Of a stretch of DNA of 64,000 nt, positions 19,547-28,677 are shown one piece after another. The stretch is from NCBI GenBank assembly GCA_026418455.1, contig JAOABH010000003.1, positions 356,924 to 420,923 of the forward strand. Direction: 5' to 3'. Positions within the stretch are counted from its first letter, which is position 1. Each line of letters opens with the position of its first letter. The position numbers and the translations under genes were made by a program. This DNA is from Hydrogenothermaceae bacterium. GTDB taxonomy: Bacteria > Aquificota > Aquificia > Aquificales > Hydrogenothermaceae. The notes beneath the pieces are model-generated. The model searched no databases and was not told where the DNA came from. It was given only the letters and a program-made list of their open reading frames with translations.

Positions 19547-20050
19547 TTGAGAAAGAATATTAAAGGAAAACTACCTATCAGACCAACATCAAACAAAGTT
19601 GTTCAGGCTATTTTTAACATACTTTACTCTGTTAAGGATAAAAGATTTCTGGATCTTTTTGCTGGGACAGGGCAAGTCGGCATAACTGCATTAAAAAAAG
19701 GTGCTTCTGAAGTTGTTTTTGTAGAGCTTGATAGAGAGAGAGCCATGGATATATCTCAAAACTGTCGTAAGCTTGGCTATACAGAAAAAATAAAGATTTT
19801 TCCCATAGATGTTTTGAAATTTTTAGATAACGAAGGAGATCAAGTTTACGATATAGTCTTTGCGGACCCTCCCTATGACTATAAATATTATGATAAACTT
19901 ATAGGTCAGTCTTTGAGAGTTTTAAGAAAAGGTGGTATATTTATACTTGAACATAGGTATAATCTGGATTTTAAGGAAAAGTTTCCGGAAGGCTTATACG
20001 ATGAGAGAGTTTACGGTGATACTAAACTTACATTTTGGAGAAAAGAATGA
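19547..20050 (+). CDS. rsmD: 16S rRNA (guanine966-N2)-methyltransferase
   Basis: Methylates G966 of 16S rRNA using S-adenosylmethionine. 167 residues: RPTSNKVVQAIFNILYS is the N-terminal signature, LDLFAGTGQVGITAL the SAM-binding loop, and FADPPYDYKYY the catalytic motif. The start is TTG with AAGGA about 6 bases upstream; no ATG lies nearby. coaD follows with an ATGA overlap, the common rsmD-coaD pairing. Confidence 0.93.
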   Translation: MRKNIKGKLPIRPTSNKVVQAIFNILYSVKDKRFLDLFAGTGQVGITALKKGASEVVFVELDRERAMDISQNCRKLGYTEKIKIFPIDVLKFLDNEGDQVYDIVFADPPYDYKYYDKLIGQSLRVLRKGGIFILEHRYNLDFKEKFPEGLYDERVYGDTKLTFWRKE

Positions 20051-20535
20051 CTACAAAAATATGCGTATATCCTGGAACTTTTGATCCAGTCCACTTTGGA
20101 CATCTTGATATAGTAAAGAGAGCTCTTAACATCTTTGAGACAGTTGTTGTTGCAATAGCGGAGAATCCAAAGAAAAAGCCTTTTTTTACAGTAGAAGAGA
20201 GGGTAGATATATTTCAAGATGCTGTTAAAGAGTTTGGGACAAGGGTTATCGTTGAACCGTTTTCCGGACTTCTGGTAGATTTTGTTAAGAAATACGATAC
20301 TAAGATTGTAGTGAGAGGGGTTAGACTGTTTACAGATTTTGAGTATGAGCTTCAGATAGCTATGACAAACTACAAACTTGATGGAGTGGAGACATTTTTT
20401 ATGATGCCATCTCAGGAGCTAATACATATAAGTTCTACTATTGTTAAAGATGTTGCTTTTCACGGTGGGGATGTATCTTCCATGGTAACACCTTACACTA
20501 AGTATATGCTTGAGAAAAAGTTGAGGAAGAGATGA
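20047..20535 (+). CDS. coaD: Phosphopantetheine adenylyltransferase
   Basis: Fourth step of coenzyme A synthesis: 4'-phosphopantetheine and ATP give dephospho-CoA. It starts MTTKICVYPGTFDPVHFGHL with the HxGH nucleotidyl-transfer motif; VEPFSGLLVDF and QELIHISSTIVKD are also typical. 162 residues from the ATG at 20047, which has GGAG 6 bases upstream; an earlier in-frame TTG at 20035 is less likely. It overlaps rsmD and the next gene by 4 bases each. Confidence 0.96.
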   Translation: MTTKICVYPGTFDPVHFGHLDIVKRALNIFETVVVAIAENPKKKPFFTVEERVDIFQDAVKEFGTRVIVEPFSGLLVDFVKKYDTKIVVRGVRLFTDFEYELQIAMTNYKLDGVETFFMMPSQELIHISSTIVKDVAFHGGDVSSMVTPYTKYMLEKKLRKR

Positions 20536-21020
20536 AAAAAGTTTTAATTTTAGTTTTAGCTTTGATTGCAGTATCTTGTAGTGTTAGTAGTTATTCTGTT
20601 AAACCATCAAACCCTAAAACTGTGTATTGTGTGAAAGAATTTAACTATGACTCTCCGGAGCCTGTGTTAAAAGATTTACTCTATCAGGCTTTAACTGATG
20701 CTGTTTTATCTTCCGGTGCTGTTATAGAGTGTAGTGATAAAACTCAGTATTTTGTATATTTTTCGGTAACGGGTATAGGATTTTATCCGGTTGGTTATTC
20801 TGCTACTTTAAGGGCGAATGTCTATGTAGCACAGATTAACTCATTTTTTAGTCTGAGAGATAAAGAAGGAAAAGAGATATACTCCCATAGTATAACCGAA
20901 AAGACTCAATATGTGGGAACAGGTATGAGAGCAGATTTTGAAAAAAGGTATGCTTTTGTAGAGCTTGTTGATTTGATAAAAGTTAGGATATATTCTATAT
21001 TGACAGGTTATGGAAGTTAA
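20532..21020 (+). CDS. Outer-membrane lipoprotein, LptE-like
   Basis: 162 residues with a lipoprotein signal (MKKVLILVLALIAVSCSVSS; lipobox ending in Cys17). The mature part is a short alpha/beta domain with YQALTDAVLSSGAVIECSD and LRANVYVAQINSFFSLRDKE. LptE proteins plug the LptD barrel during lipopolysaccharide export and are poorly conserved. The call rests on size, lipobox and position right before holA, as in enterobacteria (lptE-holA). It may be an unrelated small lipoprotein. Confidence 0.55.
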   Translation: MKKVLILVLALIAVSCSVSSYSVKPSNPKTVYCVKEFNYDSPEPVLKDLLYQALTDAVLSSGAVIECSDKTQYFVYFSVTGIGFYPVGYSATLRANVYVAQINSFFSLRDKEGKEIYSHSITEKTQYVGTGMRADFEKRYAFVELVDLIKVRIYSILTGYGS

Positions 21021-21996
21021 AGCACAGCAGTTTATAAAGGAACTGGATATAAAATCGTTAAAGAATGTTATAGTTGTTTTTGGGAATGACCAGCTTTTAA
21101 AAAGTATGGTTTTAGATAAGATTAAAACATCTTTAACGCCGGTGATTTTTTGGGGAGATGAGGTAAGTTATGATACGGTTTTAACCCAGTTAAAGGTTCA
21201 ATCTCTGTTTGGAGAGAAACCTTCTGTGGTTGTTAAAAATGCATCTGATTTTATATCGAATCTGTCAAAAGAACAGATAAAAGAGTTCTTAGAGATATTA
21301 AGAAATATAAAAAATCAAAAGATTATACTAATCTTTTCTGAAGACCAACTACCTCAGAAAGAACCCTATAAATCGTTGGTCGGTATGGCTGATTTAATAA
21401 CCTGTGCGAAACTTACTAAACCGGCATTTATCTCTTCTTTAAAGAAAAAAGTTGAAAATGAAAATCTAAAGATAGAGGATAGAGACCTTGAGTATTTAGC
21501 AAATCTATTAAACTATGATTTAACGATAGCAAAACCAGAAGTTGAAAAACTTATTCTATACTGTAAGGATACTGGTAGAATATCAAGAGAGGATATTGAT
21601 AACATAATAACCTCTTCTTCTGAAAATAGTATTTTTGAGTTTTTAGAGATGTTTTTCAAACGGGATAAAGAGGTTATAACTCTGTATGATAAGCTTATAG
21701 AGAAATCTTTTCATCCTTTTCAGATACAAACATTTTTAGTCAATCACCTTGAAAAGGTTTTATACTATAAGATACTTACAGCAAACGGAGTATCTAATGA
21801 AGAAGCTCTATCTAAGGTTGGAGTGTACTCACCTGTTCAAAAAAACAACATCATCAGACATTCAAAATTTATGGCTGTTGATGAGTTAAAGGAGATATTA
21901 AAGATGTTGTATACACTTGAAATAAATCAGAAAGTGTTTTATAAAGATATTGAGTTAGAGGCAAAAAATTTCCTTATTAAAGTTATAAAGATTTAA
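21010..21996 (+). CDS. holA: DNA polymerase III subunit delta
   Basis: Clamp-loader subunit that opens the sliding clamp. 328 residues with the family layout: NVIVVFGNDQLLKSMVLDKI at the start, a region ending KIILIFSEDQLPQKE, a helical LAKL-type middle (LEYLANLLNYDLTIAKPEVE) and the C-terminal collar helices. There is no Walker A, as usual for delta. It overlaps the lipoprotein gene by 11 bases, and ruvB follows after 2 bases. Confidence 0.88.
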   Translation: MEVKAQQFIKELDIKSLKNVIVVFGNDQLLKSMVLDKIKTSLTPVIFWGDEVSYDTVLTQLKVQSLFGEKPSVVVKNASDFISNLSKEQIKEFLEILRNIKNQKIILIFSEDQLPQKEPYKSLVGMADLITCAKLTKPAFISSLKKKVENENLKIEDRDLEYLANLLNYDLTIAKPEVEKLILYCKDTGRISREDIDNIITSSSENSIFEFLEMFFKRDKEVITLYDKLIEKSFHPFQIQTFLVNHLEKVLYYKILTANGVSNEEALSKVGVYSPVQKNNIIRHSKFMAVDELKEILKMLYTLEINQKVFYKDIELEAKNFLIKVIKI

Positions 21997-21998
21997 AG

Positions 21999-22952
21999 AT
22001 GAATCTCAGACCTAAAACATTATCAGAGTACATAGGACAGGAAAAGATAAAAAAACAGCTTGAGATGTTTATACAGTCTGCAAAGAAGAGAAACAGTCCT
22101 TTAGATCATATAATAGTTACAGGTCCTCCAGGACTTGGTAAAACTACACTTGCGTCTGTGATAGCTAATGAGATGGAAGTTGATATAAAGATAACTTCTG
22201 CTCCTGTTATTGAAAAAAAAGGAGATATAGCCGGACTTTTAACCTCACTTAAGGAAGGAGATATACTATTTATAGATGAGATTCATAGGCTTCCTCCCGC
22301 TTTTGAGGAGATCCTCTATCCTGCAATGGAGGATTTTAAGTTAGATATAGTTATAGGGGGAGGTTCTGGAAAAAAGAGACACTCAAAAGCCATAACTTTA
22401 ACACTTAACAGATTTACACTTATAGGTGCAACTACAAGGATAGGACTACTATCAACACCCCTTTTAAGTAGATTTGGGATAATACTTAATATGGATTACT
22501 ACTCCGTAGAAGAGTTATCTGAAATAGTAAAAAGGTCTGCCGGAATTTTAGGTGTAGATATAGACGATGATGCTTCTGTTTATATAGCACAACACTCACG
22601 GGGAACTCCAAGGATAGCAAACAGATTACTCAAGAGAGTTTATGATTACTGTGTATCACAGGGATATGAGAAGATAGATGTTGATAAGGTAAGATATGCC
22701 TTTAACATCTTATCTATAAAACAGTATGGTATAGATGATATGATGCTGAAGTATTTACATACTCTGATAGGCAGGTTTGGTGGTGGACCTGTGGGGATAA
22801 CTACATTGTCCTTAGCAATGAACGAAGACAGGAGAACTATAGAGGAAGTTATAGAGCCGTATCTTATGAAAATTGGTTTTATAAAGAGGACAAAATCTGG
22901 TAGAGTTGCCCTTGAAGAAGCTTATAAATTTTTAGAAAAAGGTTTAAGTTGA
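21999..22952 (+). CDS. ruvB: Holliday junction branch migration helicase RuvB
   Basis: 317 residues. MNLRPKTLSEYIGQEKIKKQ, Walker A GPPGLGKTTLA near 43-53, Walker B ILFIDEIHRLPP near 89-100, sensor IGATTRIGLLSTPLLSRFG and the C-terminal winged helix (GRFGGGPVGITTLSLAMNED) are all present. It forms a hexameric motor on DNA with RuvA during recombination repair. ruvA is not adjacent. The stop overlaps the sfsA start. Confidence 0.97.
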   Translation: MNLRPKTLSEYIGQEKIKKQLEMFIQSAKKRNSPLDHIIVTGPPGLGKTTLASVIANEMEVDIKITSAPVIEKKGDIAGLLTSLKEGDILFIDEIHRLPPAFEEILYPAMEDFKLDIVIGGGSGKKRHSKAITLTLNRFTLIGATTRIGLLSTPLLSRFGIILNMDYYSVEELSEIVKRSAGILGVDIDDDASVYIAQHSRGTPRIANRLLKRVYDYCVSQGYEKIDVDKVRYAFNILSIKQYGIDDMMLKYLHTLIGRFGGGPVGITTLSLAMNEDRRTIEEVIEPYLMKIGFIKRTKSGRVALEEAYKFLEKGLS

Positions 22953-23656
22953 TTCTTTACAGCTTTGATAAATCTGAAATAGTAAAAGGTAGATTTATAA
23001 AAAGATTAAATAGGTTTGTTGGACTGGTTGATGTAGGTGGTAGATTAGTTAAAGTCCATATATCCGATACAGGCAGACTTAAAGAGATACTTACAGAAGG
23101 TAGAGAGATATATATAACATTATCAAAAAATTTAAAAACAGATGGAAAGCTTCTCTTTGCAAAGATGGAAGATGGATTTATACTCCTTAATACATCCTAC
23201 CACTCAAAGATAGCCTACAATTTACTTAAAAGTATGTTTCCTAATTTAAGTGTAAAGCCGGAATACAGATATAATGAAAGTAGGATAGATTTTCTTGTAA
23301 ATGATGAATACCTTGTTGAAGTTAAAGGTTGTAATCTATTGGTGGATAATCTCTGTCTATTTCCCGATGCACCAACAGAGAGAGGTGTAAAACATCTTCA
23401 CCATCTTATAAAATCTAAAAAAGAAGGTTATAAACCTATACTTTTGATACTTGCATTTAGAGATTGTGATTGCTTTTTTCCCAATTTAAAAACTGATAAA
23501 ATGTTTTTTGAAGCTTTCAAAATGGCTATTAAGGAAGGTGTAGAGTGTAGAATATTCAAATTAAAAGTTGATGAAGATTTTAATATTATTGTAGATAGAG
23601 AAATAGATTTGTGTGAGGAGAGATGGGCTTTACAGAAGATATCTTCCTTATTATGA
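22949..23656 (+). CDS. sfsA: SfsA family protein (putative DNA-binding/nuclease fold)
   Basis: 235 residues. FVGLVDVGGRLVKVHISDTG is the N-terminal OB-like part. The C-terminal half has the PD-(D/E)XK-like core ESRIDFLVNDEYLVEVKGCN and FPDAPTERGVKHLHHLI. SfsA was named for stimulating sugar fermentation genes in E. coli; its biochemical role is unclear. TTG start overlapping the ruvB stop (TTGA). Confidence 0.93.
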   Translation: MILYSFDKSEIVKGRFIKRLNRFVGLVDVGGRLVKVHISDTGRLKEILTEGREIYITLSKNLKTDGKLLFAKMEDGFILLNTSYHSKIAYNLLKSMFPNLSVKPEYRYNESRIDFLVNDEYLVEVKGCNLLVDNLCLFPDAPTERGVKHLHHLIKSKKEGYKPILLILAFRDCDCFFPNLKTDKMFFEAFKMAIKEGVECRIFKLKVDEDFNIIVDREIDLCEERWALQKISSLL

Positions 23657-24243
23657 ATATTGTTGGACTTCTGGCTTTTGCTATAACTGGTTCAATTAAA
23701 GCCATTAAAGAAGGTTTAGATTTACTTGGTATAACTGTTTTAGGTGTGATGACAGCGTTAGGTGGAGGTATAACAAGAGATTTGCTTATAAACACAGTTC
23801 CAAATGCTCTTAAATCTCTCTCTGATATGAGTATAGCTTTACTTGGGGTGTGGATAGCTATCATACTTTATAAAGTCGTTAAGGGAGATTTACAGAATAA
23901 ATACTACATACTTATTCCGGATGCAATTGGTCTGTCTGCTTTTACAACAACGGGAGCGATAATAGCATACGGTGCAGAAGTGTCATTTTTCGGAATTATA
24001 ATTCTCGCAACTCTTACAGGCGTAGGTGGTGGTCTTATAAGTGATCTACTACTTGGAAAGGTTCCTTCTGTTCTTAGAGACGATTTCTATGCAAGTTGCA
24101 GCATCCTTGGGGCAATAGGGTTTTACATCACAATGACATTGACAGAAAACCTAAACACATCAGCAGTTGTGTGCTCATTGATTGTCCTTATGCTCCGGAT
24201 AGTTGCAATTCTATACAACTGGAAACTTCCAAAATTCAGCTAA
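23623..24243 (+). CDS. TRIC/UPF0126 family membrane channel protein
   Basis: 206 residues, seven predicted membrane segments formed by two homologous halves. Each half carries a glycine-rich motif, TALGGGITRDLLINTVP and TGVGGGLISDLLLGKVP, with FAITGSIKA and FTTTGAIIAYGAE before them. Prokaryotic TRIC proteins are trimeric monovalent-cation channels; the family was formerly YicG/YadS. The start overlaps sfsA by 34 bases and has GAGGAGAG just before the ATG. Confidence 0.92.
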   Translation: MGFTEDIFLIMNIVGLLAFAITGSIKAIKEGLDLLGITVLGVMTALGGGITRDLLINTVPNALKSLSDMSIALLGVWIAIILYKVVKGDLQNKYYILIPDAIGLSAFTTTGAIIAYGAEVSFFGIIILATLTGVGGGLISDLLLGKVPSVLRDDFYASCSILGAIGFYITMTLTENLNTSAVVCSLIVLMLRIVAILYNWKLPKFS

Positions 24244-24339
24244 GTATCTGTTAAAAAAAATTAACCAATTTTTAATTTTAAATAAAGATTAAACATATAA
24301 GATATACCAAACTAATTTAAATTTGCAGGAGGTTTTGTA

Positions 24340-25653
24340 ATGAAAGGAAAGTTGTTAGCTCTGGCTTTAGTTGGAACGGTAGGATTTTCAAATGCAGCGG
24401 TAGTAGAAAATCCTATCCTGAAAAAACTTGTTGAGAAAGGTATTCTTACGGAGCAAGAGGCAGCTGTTATTGATGAGCAACTTGCAAAAGAAGAGGCTGA
24501 AAAGGCAAAGTATCAAGCTGAGATTGACAAAGTAGCAATGGAGACAAAAGAGAAACTCGATAAGTTAAACAAAAAGATAGGAGATATGCCAACTTTAGCA
24601 GGAAAGTTTAAGAAGTTTGAAATTGGTGGAAAAGCTTATGTAGGATATACATATACTGATACTAAAAAACAGTATACTGGTAATAACGATAAAGGGGATT
24701 TTGAAGTAAGAAGATTTTACTTTGATACAAAGGCTTATCTTAACGATAAAGATCATATAAGATTTACGACTGACATATCTCAATCTCTGAATGTGAAAGG
24801 AAGCGGTAATAACTTATCAGCAAAAGATGAAAAATTATCATTAAAAATTAAATATGGATATCTCTATAAGGATATATCTTCTTTAATACCTCATACAGGT
24901 TTTGAGCTTGGGGTTGCACACACTCCTTGGATGGATTATGAAGAACATTCTGGCTGGTGGTATAGATCTGTAGATAAAACGTTTATTGAATCTGGTGGTA
25001 GTATTGGTCTTTGGCCGTCTGCAGATTTAGGAATCAATTTTATAACAAAAACACCTTACATATCTGCAGAGTATGGTATATTTAACGGAGAAGGATACGA
25101 TAAAATTAATACAAGCTCTAATAAATCTTCCGGATTCCATAACTCAGTGGAAGGTAGATTAACTTACCATATATTTGGAAATGGTAATAAGAAATTAAAT
25201 CCAACAAAAGATCAGTATGCTAACATATCTGTTCATCTTGCTTCTAACATAGGATACAAAGACGAGAACACATCTCATAAAAATTTAAATCTCTACCATA
25301 TACATGCAGTTTACAACAATCCTATGTTCTTGTTAGCGGCTCAGTATGGTAAAGTTGATTATAATAACAGTTCTACTTTAGCAGGAGATGGCTACTCTAT
25401 AAACGGTGAGATAAGACCAGTTCAAGATTGGGCTATATTCGGAAGATATGACTACTGGAGCCCTGAAAACAAGAAAGCAACAAAACTTGACAGTAAGAAG
25501 GCTTACTATGTAGGTGTTGCTTATACTATGAATAAATATGTTAAATGGATATTCAACTATGAAAACTTTGATTATAAAGATGGTGTTGCTGGAGCTAATC
25601 AAGATAAAAATGACAAAACCCAGTATAAATTAACAGCAGAACTTAGTTGGTAA
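24340..25653 (+). CDS. Phosphate-selective porin-like outer membrane protein
   Basis: 437 residues: signal peptide (MKGKLLALALVGTVGFSNAA), a charged coiled-coil segment at about 25-85 and a long beta-barrel from about 95 with many aromatic-ended strands, finishing TQYKLTAELSW with a C-terminal aromatic residue. It resembles OprO/OprP-type porins (FEVRRFYFDTKAYLNDKDHI). Its place directly before pstS supports phosphate uptake, but selectivity is inferred. Confidence 0.82.
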   Translation: MKGKLLALALVGTVGFSNAAVVENPILKKLVEKGILTEQEAAVIDEQLAKEEAEKAKYQAEIDKVAMETKEKLDKLNKKIGDMPTLAGKFKKFEIGGKAYVGYTYTDTKKQYTGNNDKGDFEVRRFYFDTKAYLNDKDHIRFTTDISQSLNVKGSGNNLSAKDEKLSLKIKYGYLYKDISSLIPHTGFELGVAHTPWMDYEEHSGWWYRSVDKTFIESGGSIGLWPSADLGINFITKTPYISAEYGIFNGEGYDKINTSSNKSSGFHNSVEGRLTYHIFGNGNKKLNPTKDQYANISVHLASNIGYKDENTSHKNLNLYHIHAVYNNPMFLLAAQYGKVDYNNSSTLAGDGYSINGEIRPVQDWAIFGRYDYWSPENKKATKLDSKKAYYVGVAYTMNKYVKWIFNYENFDYKDGVAGANQDKNDKTQYKLTAELSW

Positions 25654-25768
25654 TACCTACGGGGAGGGAGGGGGGTTTTGTTAAATTTTTTTAATAAAAT
25701 AGTAATACAGGTTTAATATTTTTTAGTTAGAATAACTTTTGTGAAAAAAATCAAGAAGGAGGAATAAG

Positions 25769-26770
25769 ATGAAGGTTAAAAAGCTGGCTTTAGCTGGAAT
25801 ATTGACAGTAACAGGTGTAGCTTTCGCAGTAGATATAACAGGAGCAGGATCTACATTTGTATATCCAATTATATCTGCATGGTCTTACAGCTATGAAAAA
25901 GCTACAGGTAATAAGGTTAACTACCAATCTATCGGTTCCGGTGGAGGAATAAGACAGATAGAGAATAGGACTGTTGACTTTGGAGCATCTGATGCACCTT
26001 TAACACCAAAAGATCTATCTGAGAAAAAATTACTTCAATTTCCTGTTGTTATAGGTGGAGTTGTGCCTACTTATAACTTACCAGACATAGGAAATACACA
26101 GCTTAACTTTGATGGAAAAGCTCTGTGTGATATATATATGGGTAAGATAAAAAAATGGAATGACCCATATCTTCAACAGTTAAACCCTGGTGTACAACTT
26201 CCTGATAGAGATATCACTGTAGTTAGAAGATCAGATGGATCCGGAACAACATGGATATGGACTAACTACCTATCAAAGGTATGTCCAGATTGGGAAAAAC
26301 AGGTAGGATATGGAACATCTGTAGACTGGCCTACTGGAGTTGGTGGTAAAGGAAATGAGGGAGTGGCGAACTATGTAAAAAGATTTAGAGGTGCCATAGG
26401 TTACGTTGAGTATATATATGCAAAACAGAATAATCTCCCTGCTGGAAAAGTTAAAAATAAAGAAGGAAACTTTGTTGCACCTTCTATGGAATCTTTCCAA
26501 TCTGCAGCTGCAAATGCTAAATGGGATAAGAAACAACATTTCTACTATGTTTTAACAGATCAGCCAGGGAAAAACAGTTATCCTGTGACTGGAGCAGTTT
26601 TTGTTCTTTTTGCAAAAGATAAGCCTGAATCTTCTAAGAAGTCTGTTCAGTTTTTTGATTGGGTATTTAAGAATGGAGACCAAGAAGCTGCAAGGTTAAG
26701 TTATGTTCCTTTACCACAAAACGTGAAAGATATGATAAGAGAATACTGGAAAGAGAATGGCCTGATGTAG
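25769..26770 (+). CDS. pstS: Phosphate ABC transporter substrate-binding protein
   Basis: 333 residues with a signal peptide. ITGAGSTFVYPIISAWSYSY, YQSIGSGGGIRQIENRTVDF, GASDAPL and VVRRSDGSGTTWIWTNYL are the phosphate-contacting segments of PstS. It captures phosphate in the periplasm for PstCAB. AAGGAGG lies about 8 bases before ATG. An intrinsic terminator separates it from pstC, so it can be made in excess of the permease. Confidence 0.97.
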   Translation: MKVKKLALAGILTVTGVAFAVDITGAGSTFVYPIISAWSYSYEKATGNKVNYQSIGSGGGIRQIENRTVDFGASDAPLTPKDLSEKKLLQFPVVIGGVVPTYNLPDIGNTQLNFDGKALCDIYMGKIKKWNDPYLQQLNPGVQLPDRDITVVRRSDGSGTTWIWTNYLSKVCPDWEKQVGYGTSVDWPTGVGGKGNEGVANYVKRFRGAIGYVEYIYAKQNNLPAGKVKNKEGNFVAPSMESFQSAAANAKWDKKQHFYYVLTDQPGKNSYPVTGAVFVLFAKDKPESSKKSVQFFDWVFKNGDQEAARLSYVPLPQNVKDMIREYWKENGLM

Positions 26771-26805
26771 TTATGGCTTTCTTCATAGTCTAGCCTCCAA
26801 TTTTT

Positions 26806-26829
26806 AACCCCCTTTTTAAAGGGGGTTTT
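26806..26829 (+). terminator. Intrinsic terminator between pstS and pstC
   Basis: A perfect palindrome, AACCCCCTTT, two bases, AAAGGGGGTT, continues into TTGTT. It lies 36 bases after the pstS stop and before the pstC RBS, so it probably acts as a partial terminator that lowers expression of the rest of the operon. Confidence 0.75.
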
Positions 26830-26864
26830 GTTAAAATATGGATTAAAAATTTTCCGGAGAAAAA

Positions 26865-27821
26865 ATGGAAGCAAGAAAAAAAGCTCTAAATCAGGCAAAA
26901 CTTTTTGAAAATGTCTTTAAAGTGGTTTTAGGGTCGGCAGCTTTATTTGTTGGAATACTGCTTCCGCTTGTCATATTCATATCTCTTTACAAAGAGTCAT
27001 CTCTTGCGATTAACCACTTTGGGGTTATAAATTTTCTAACTTCTACAGATTGGGATCCGGTTGCCGAAAAATTTGGTGGACTTGTTCCCCTAATGGGTAC
27101 ATTTATAGCAACTTTTTTGGCAACTTTAATTGCAGCCCCGATATCTATAGGTATCGCAATATTTTTGGTTGAGTTATCACCAAACAAACTAAAACCAGTA
27201 TTCTCTACAGCTATAGAGCTTCTTGCGGGAATACCAAGTATAATATACGGTATGTGGGGACTTTTTGTTATGGCTCCACTGTTTGGAGAAAAGATAGAGC
27301 CATGGTTAACGGAAAATTTTCAAAATGTTCCTCTGGTTGGTAAACTTTTCGAAGGTTCTCCTACTGGTATAGATGTTATGACTACATCCTTGGTGTTATC
27401 CATTATGATTATTCCTTTTATGAGTTCTGTTGTGAAAGATGCTTTCAATATGGTGCCGTCCATAATGAGAGAGTCTGCTTATGCATTGGGAGCTACAAAG
27501 TGGGAAGTTATAAAACAGGTTATGATACCAATTACAGCATCAAGTATAGCTGGAGGACTTATACTTAGTGTAGGAAGGGCTCTTGGTGAGACTATGGCAG
27601 TAACCTTCTTGGCTGGAAATGTAAATCAGATACCTAAATCTCTATTCGACCCTTTTACAACCATAACTGTTGCTTTGGCTAACCAATTTACGGAAGCAGA
27701 TACTGCAATTTATCTATCTTCTCTATACTTTCTTGCACTTATACTATTTGTAATTTCTTTCTTCGTTCTTTACCTGTCAAAAATCATGTTACTTAGACTT
27801 GAGAAAAAGTGGAAGGTGTAA
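26865..27821 (+). CDS. pstC: Phosphate ABC transporter permease PstC
   Basis: 318 residues with six hydrophobic spans. VPLMGTFIATFLATLIAAPI and the EAA loop (RESAYALGATKWEVIKQVMI) that contacts the ATPase are visible. It forms the membrane channel with PstA. GGAG is 6 bases before ATG. Three bases separate it from pstA. Confidence 0.96.
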   Translation: MEARKKALNQAKLFENVFKVVLGSAALFVGILLPLVIFISLYKESSLAINHFGVINFLTSTDWDPVAEKFGGLVPLMGTFIATFLATLIAAPISIGIAIFLVELSPNKLKPVFSTAIELLAGIPSIIYGMWGLFVMAPLFGEKIEPWLTENFQNVPLVGKLFEGSPTGIDVMTTSLVLSIMIIPFMSSVVKDAFNMVPSIMRESAYALGATKWEVIKQVMIPITASSIAGGLILSVGRALGETMAVTFLAGNVNQIPKSLFDPFTTITVALANQFTEADTAIYLSSLYFLALILFVISFFVLYLSKIMLLRLEKKWKV

Positions 27822-27824
27822 GAG

Positions 27825-28664
27825 ATGAATATTAAACTAAAGAGGAAGGTTGAGAACTACATATTTTTAGGACTATCTTTTCTTTCAGCTGGCTTTGGAC
27901 TTTTTTTCCTTTTTTGGATACTCGGAGATTTACTCTTAAATGGTTTTAAATATATAAATATTGACCTTTTCACGAAAGACCCTGTTCCTCCTGGAATGGA
28001 AGGAGGAGGTTTGAAACATGCTTTTATAGGACATATTATCATAACAGTCCTCGGGACAGTTATAGGAACTCCTATTGGAATTCTTGCTGGAATATACTTT
28101 GCTGAGTATGGAAGAAATTCTAAAATAGCAAAGATAGGAAGGAATGTTGTTGATGTAATGGTAAGTAATCCGTCTATCGTTATAGGAGCTGTTGTTTATG
28201 CTATTTTAGTTAAGCCTGTGGGACATTTTATGGGATTTGCCGGTGGTGTTGCTCTTGCTCTTCTTATGATACCTGTTATTGTTATAACAACTGATGAGAT
28301 GATGAAACTTGTACCTCAGCAAACGAGAGAAGCTGCTTACGCTTTAGGAGCTCAACCTTGGCAGGTAAGTTTTCACATTGTTTTAAAGGCTGCAAAGGTA
28401 GGTGTTTTAACAGGAGTTATCTTAGGAGTGGCAAGGATATCAGGAGAAACAGCACCTTTACTATTTACATCATTTAATAACAACTTTACCACCTTTGACC
28501 CTACAAAACCTATGGCTTCCTTGACTGTTACAGTATTCCAGTATGCTATGGGTCCTTACGATGATTGGCACAGACAGGCTTGGGCAGCATCATTTATTCT
28601 AACATTTGGAGTTTTACTGGCTTCAATTACCGCAAGGTATATTATTCAAAGGAAAAAATATTAA
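27825..28664 (+). CDS. pstA: Phosphate ABC transporter permease PstA
   Basis: 279 residues, six spans. GLKHAFIGHIIITVLGTVIG precedes the EAA loop (REAAYALGAQPWQVSFHIVL), and GVILGVARISGETAPLLFTS is the PstA signature. Partner of PstC in the permease. pstB starts 13 bases after the stop. Confidence 0.96.
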   Translation: MNIKLKRKVENYIFLGLSFLSAGFGLFFLFWILGDLLLNGFKYINIDLFTKDPVPPGMEGGGLKHAFIGHIIITVLGTVIGTPIGILAGIYFAEYGRNSKIAKIGRNVVDVMVSNPSIVIGAVVYAILVKPVGHFMGFAGGVALALLMIPVIVITTDEMMKLVPQQTREAAYALGAQPWQVSFHIVLKAAKVGVLTGVILGVARISGETAPLLFTSFNNNFTTFDPTKPMASLTVTVFQYAMGPYDDWHRQAWAASFILTFGVLLASITARYIIQRKKY

Positions 28665-28677
28665 GGAGGCTCGTTGA

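Noticed and set aside
20035..20046. TTG start for coaD at 20035
   Set aside because: It would add four residues before MTTKICVYPG. The GGAG at 20037-20040 is correctly spaced for the ATG at 20047.
24244..24339. Pho box before the porin/pst genes
   Set aside because: TTAA-rich repeats are present, but in DNA this AT-rich they do not form a convincing pair of 7-mer repeats at fixed spacing.
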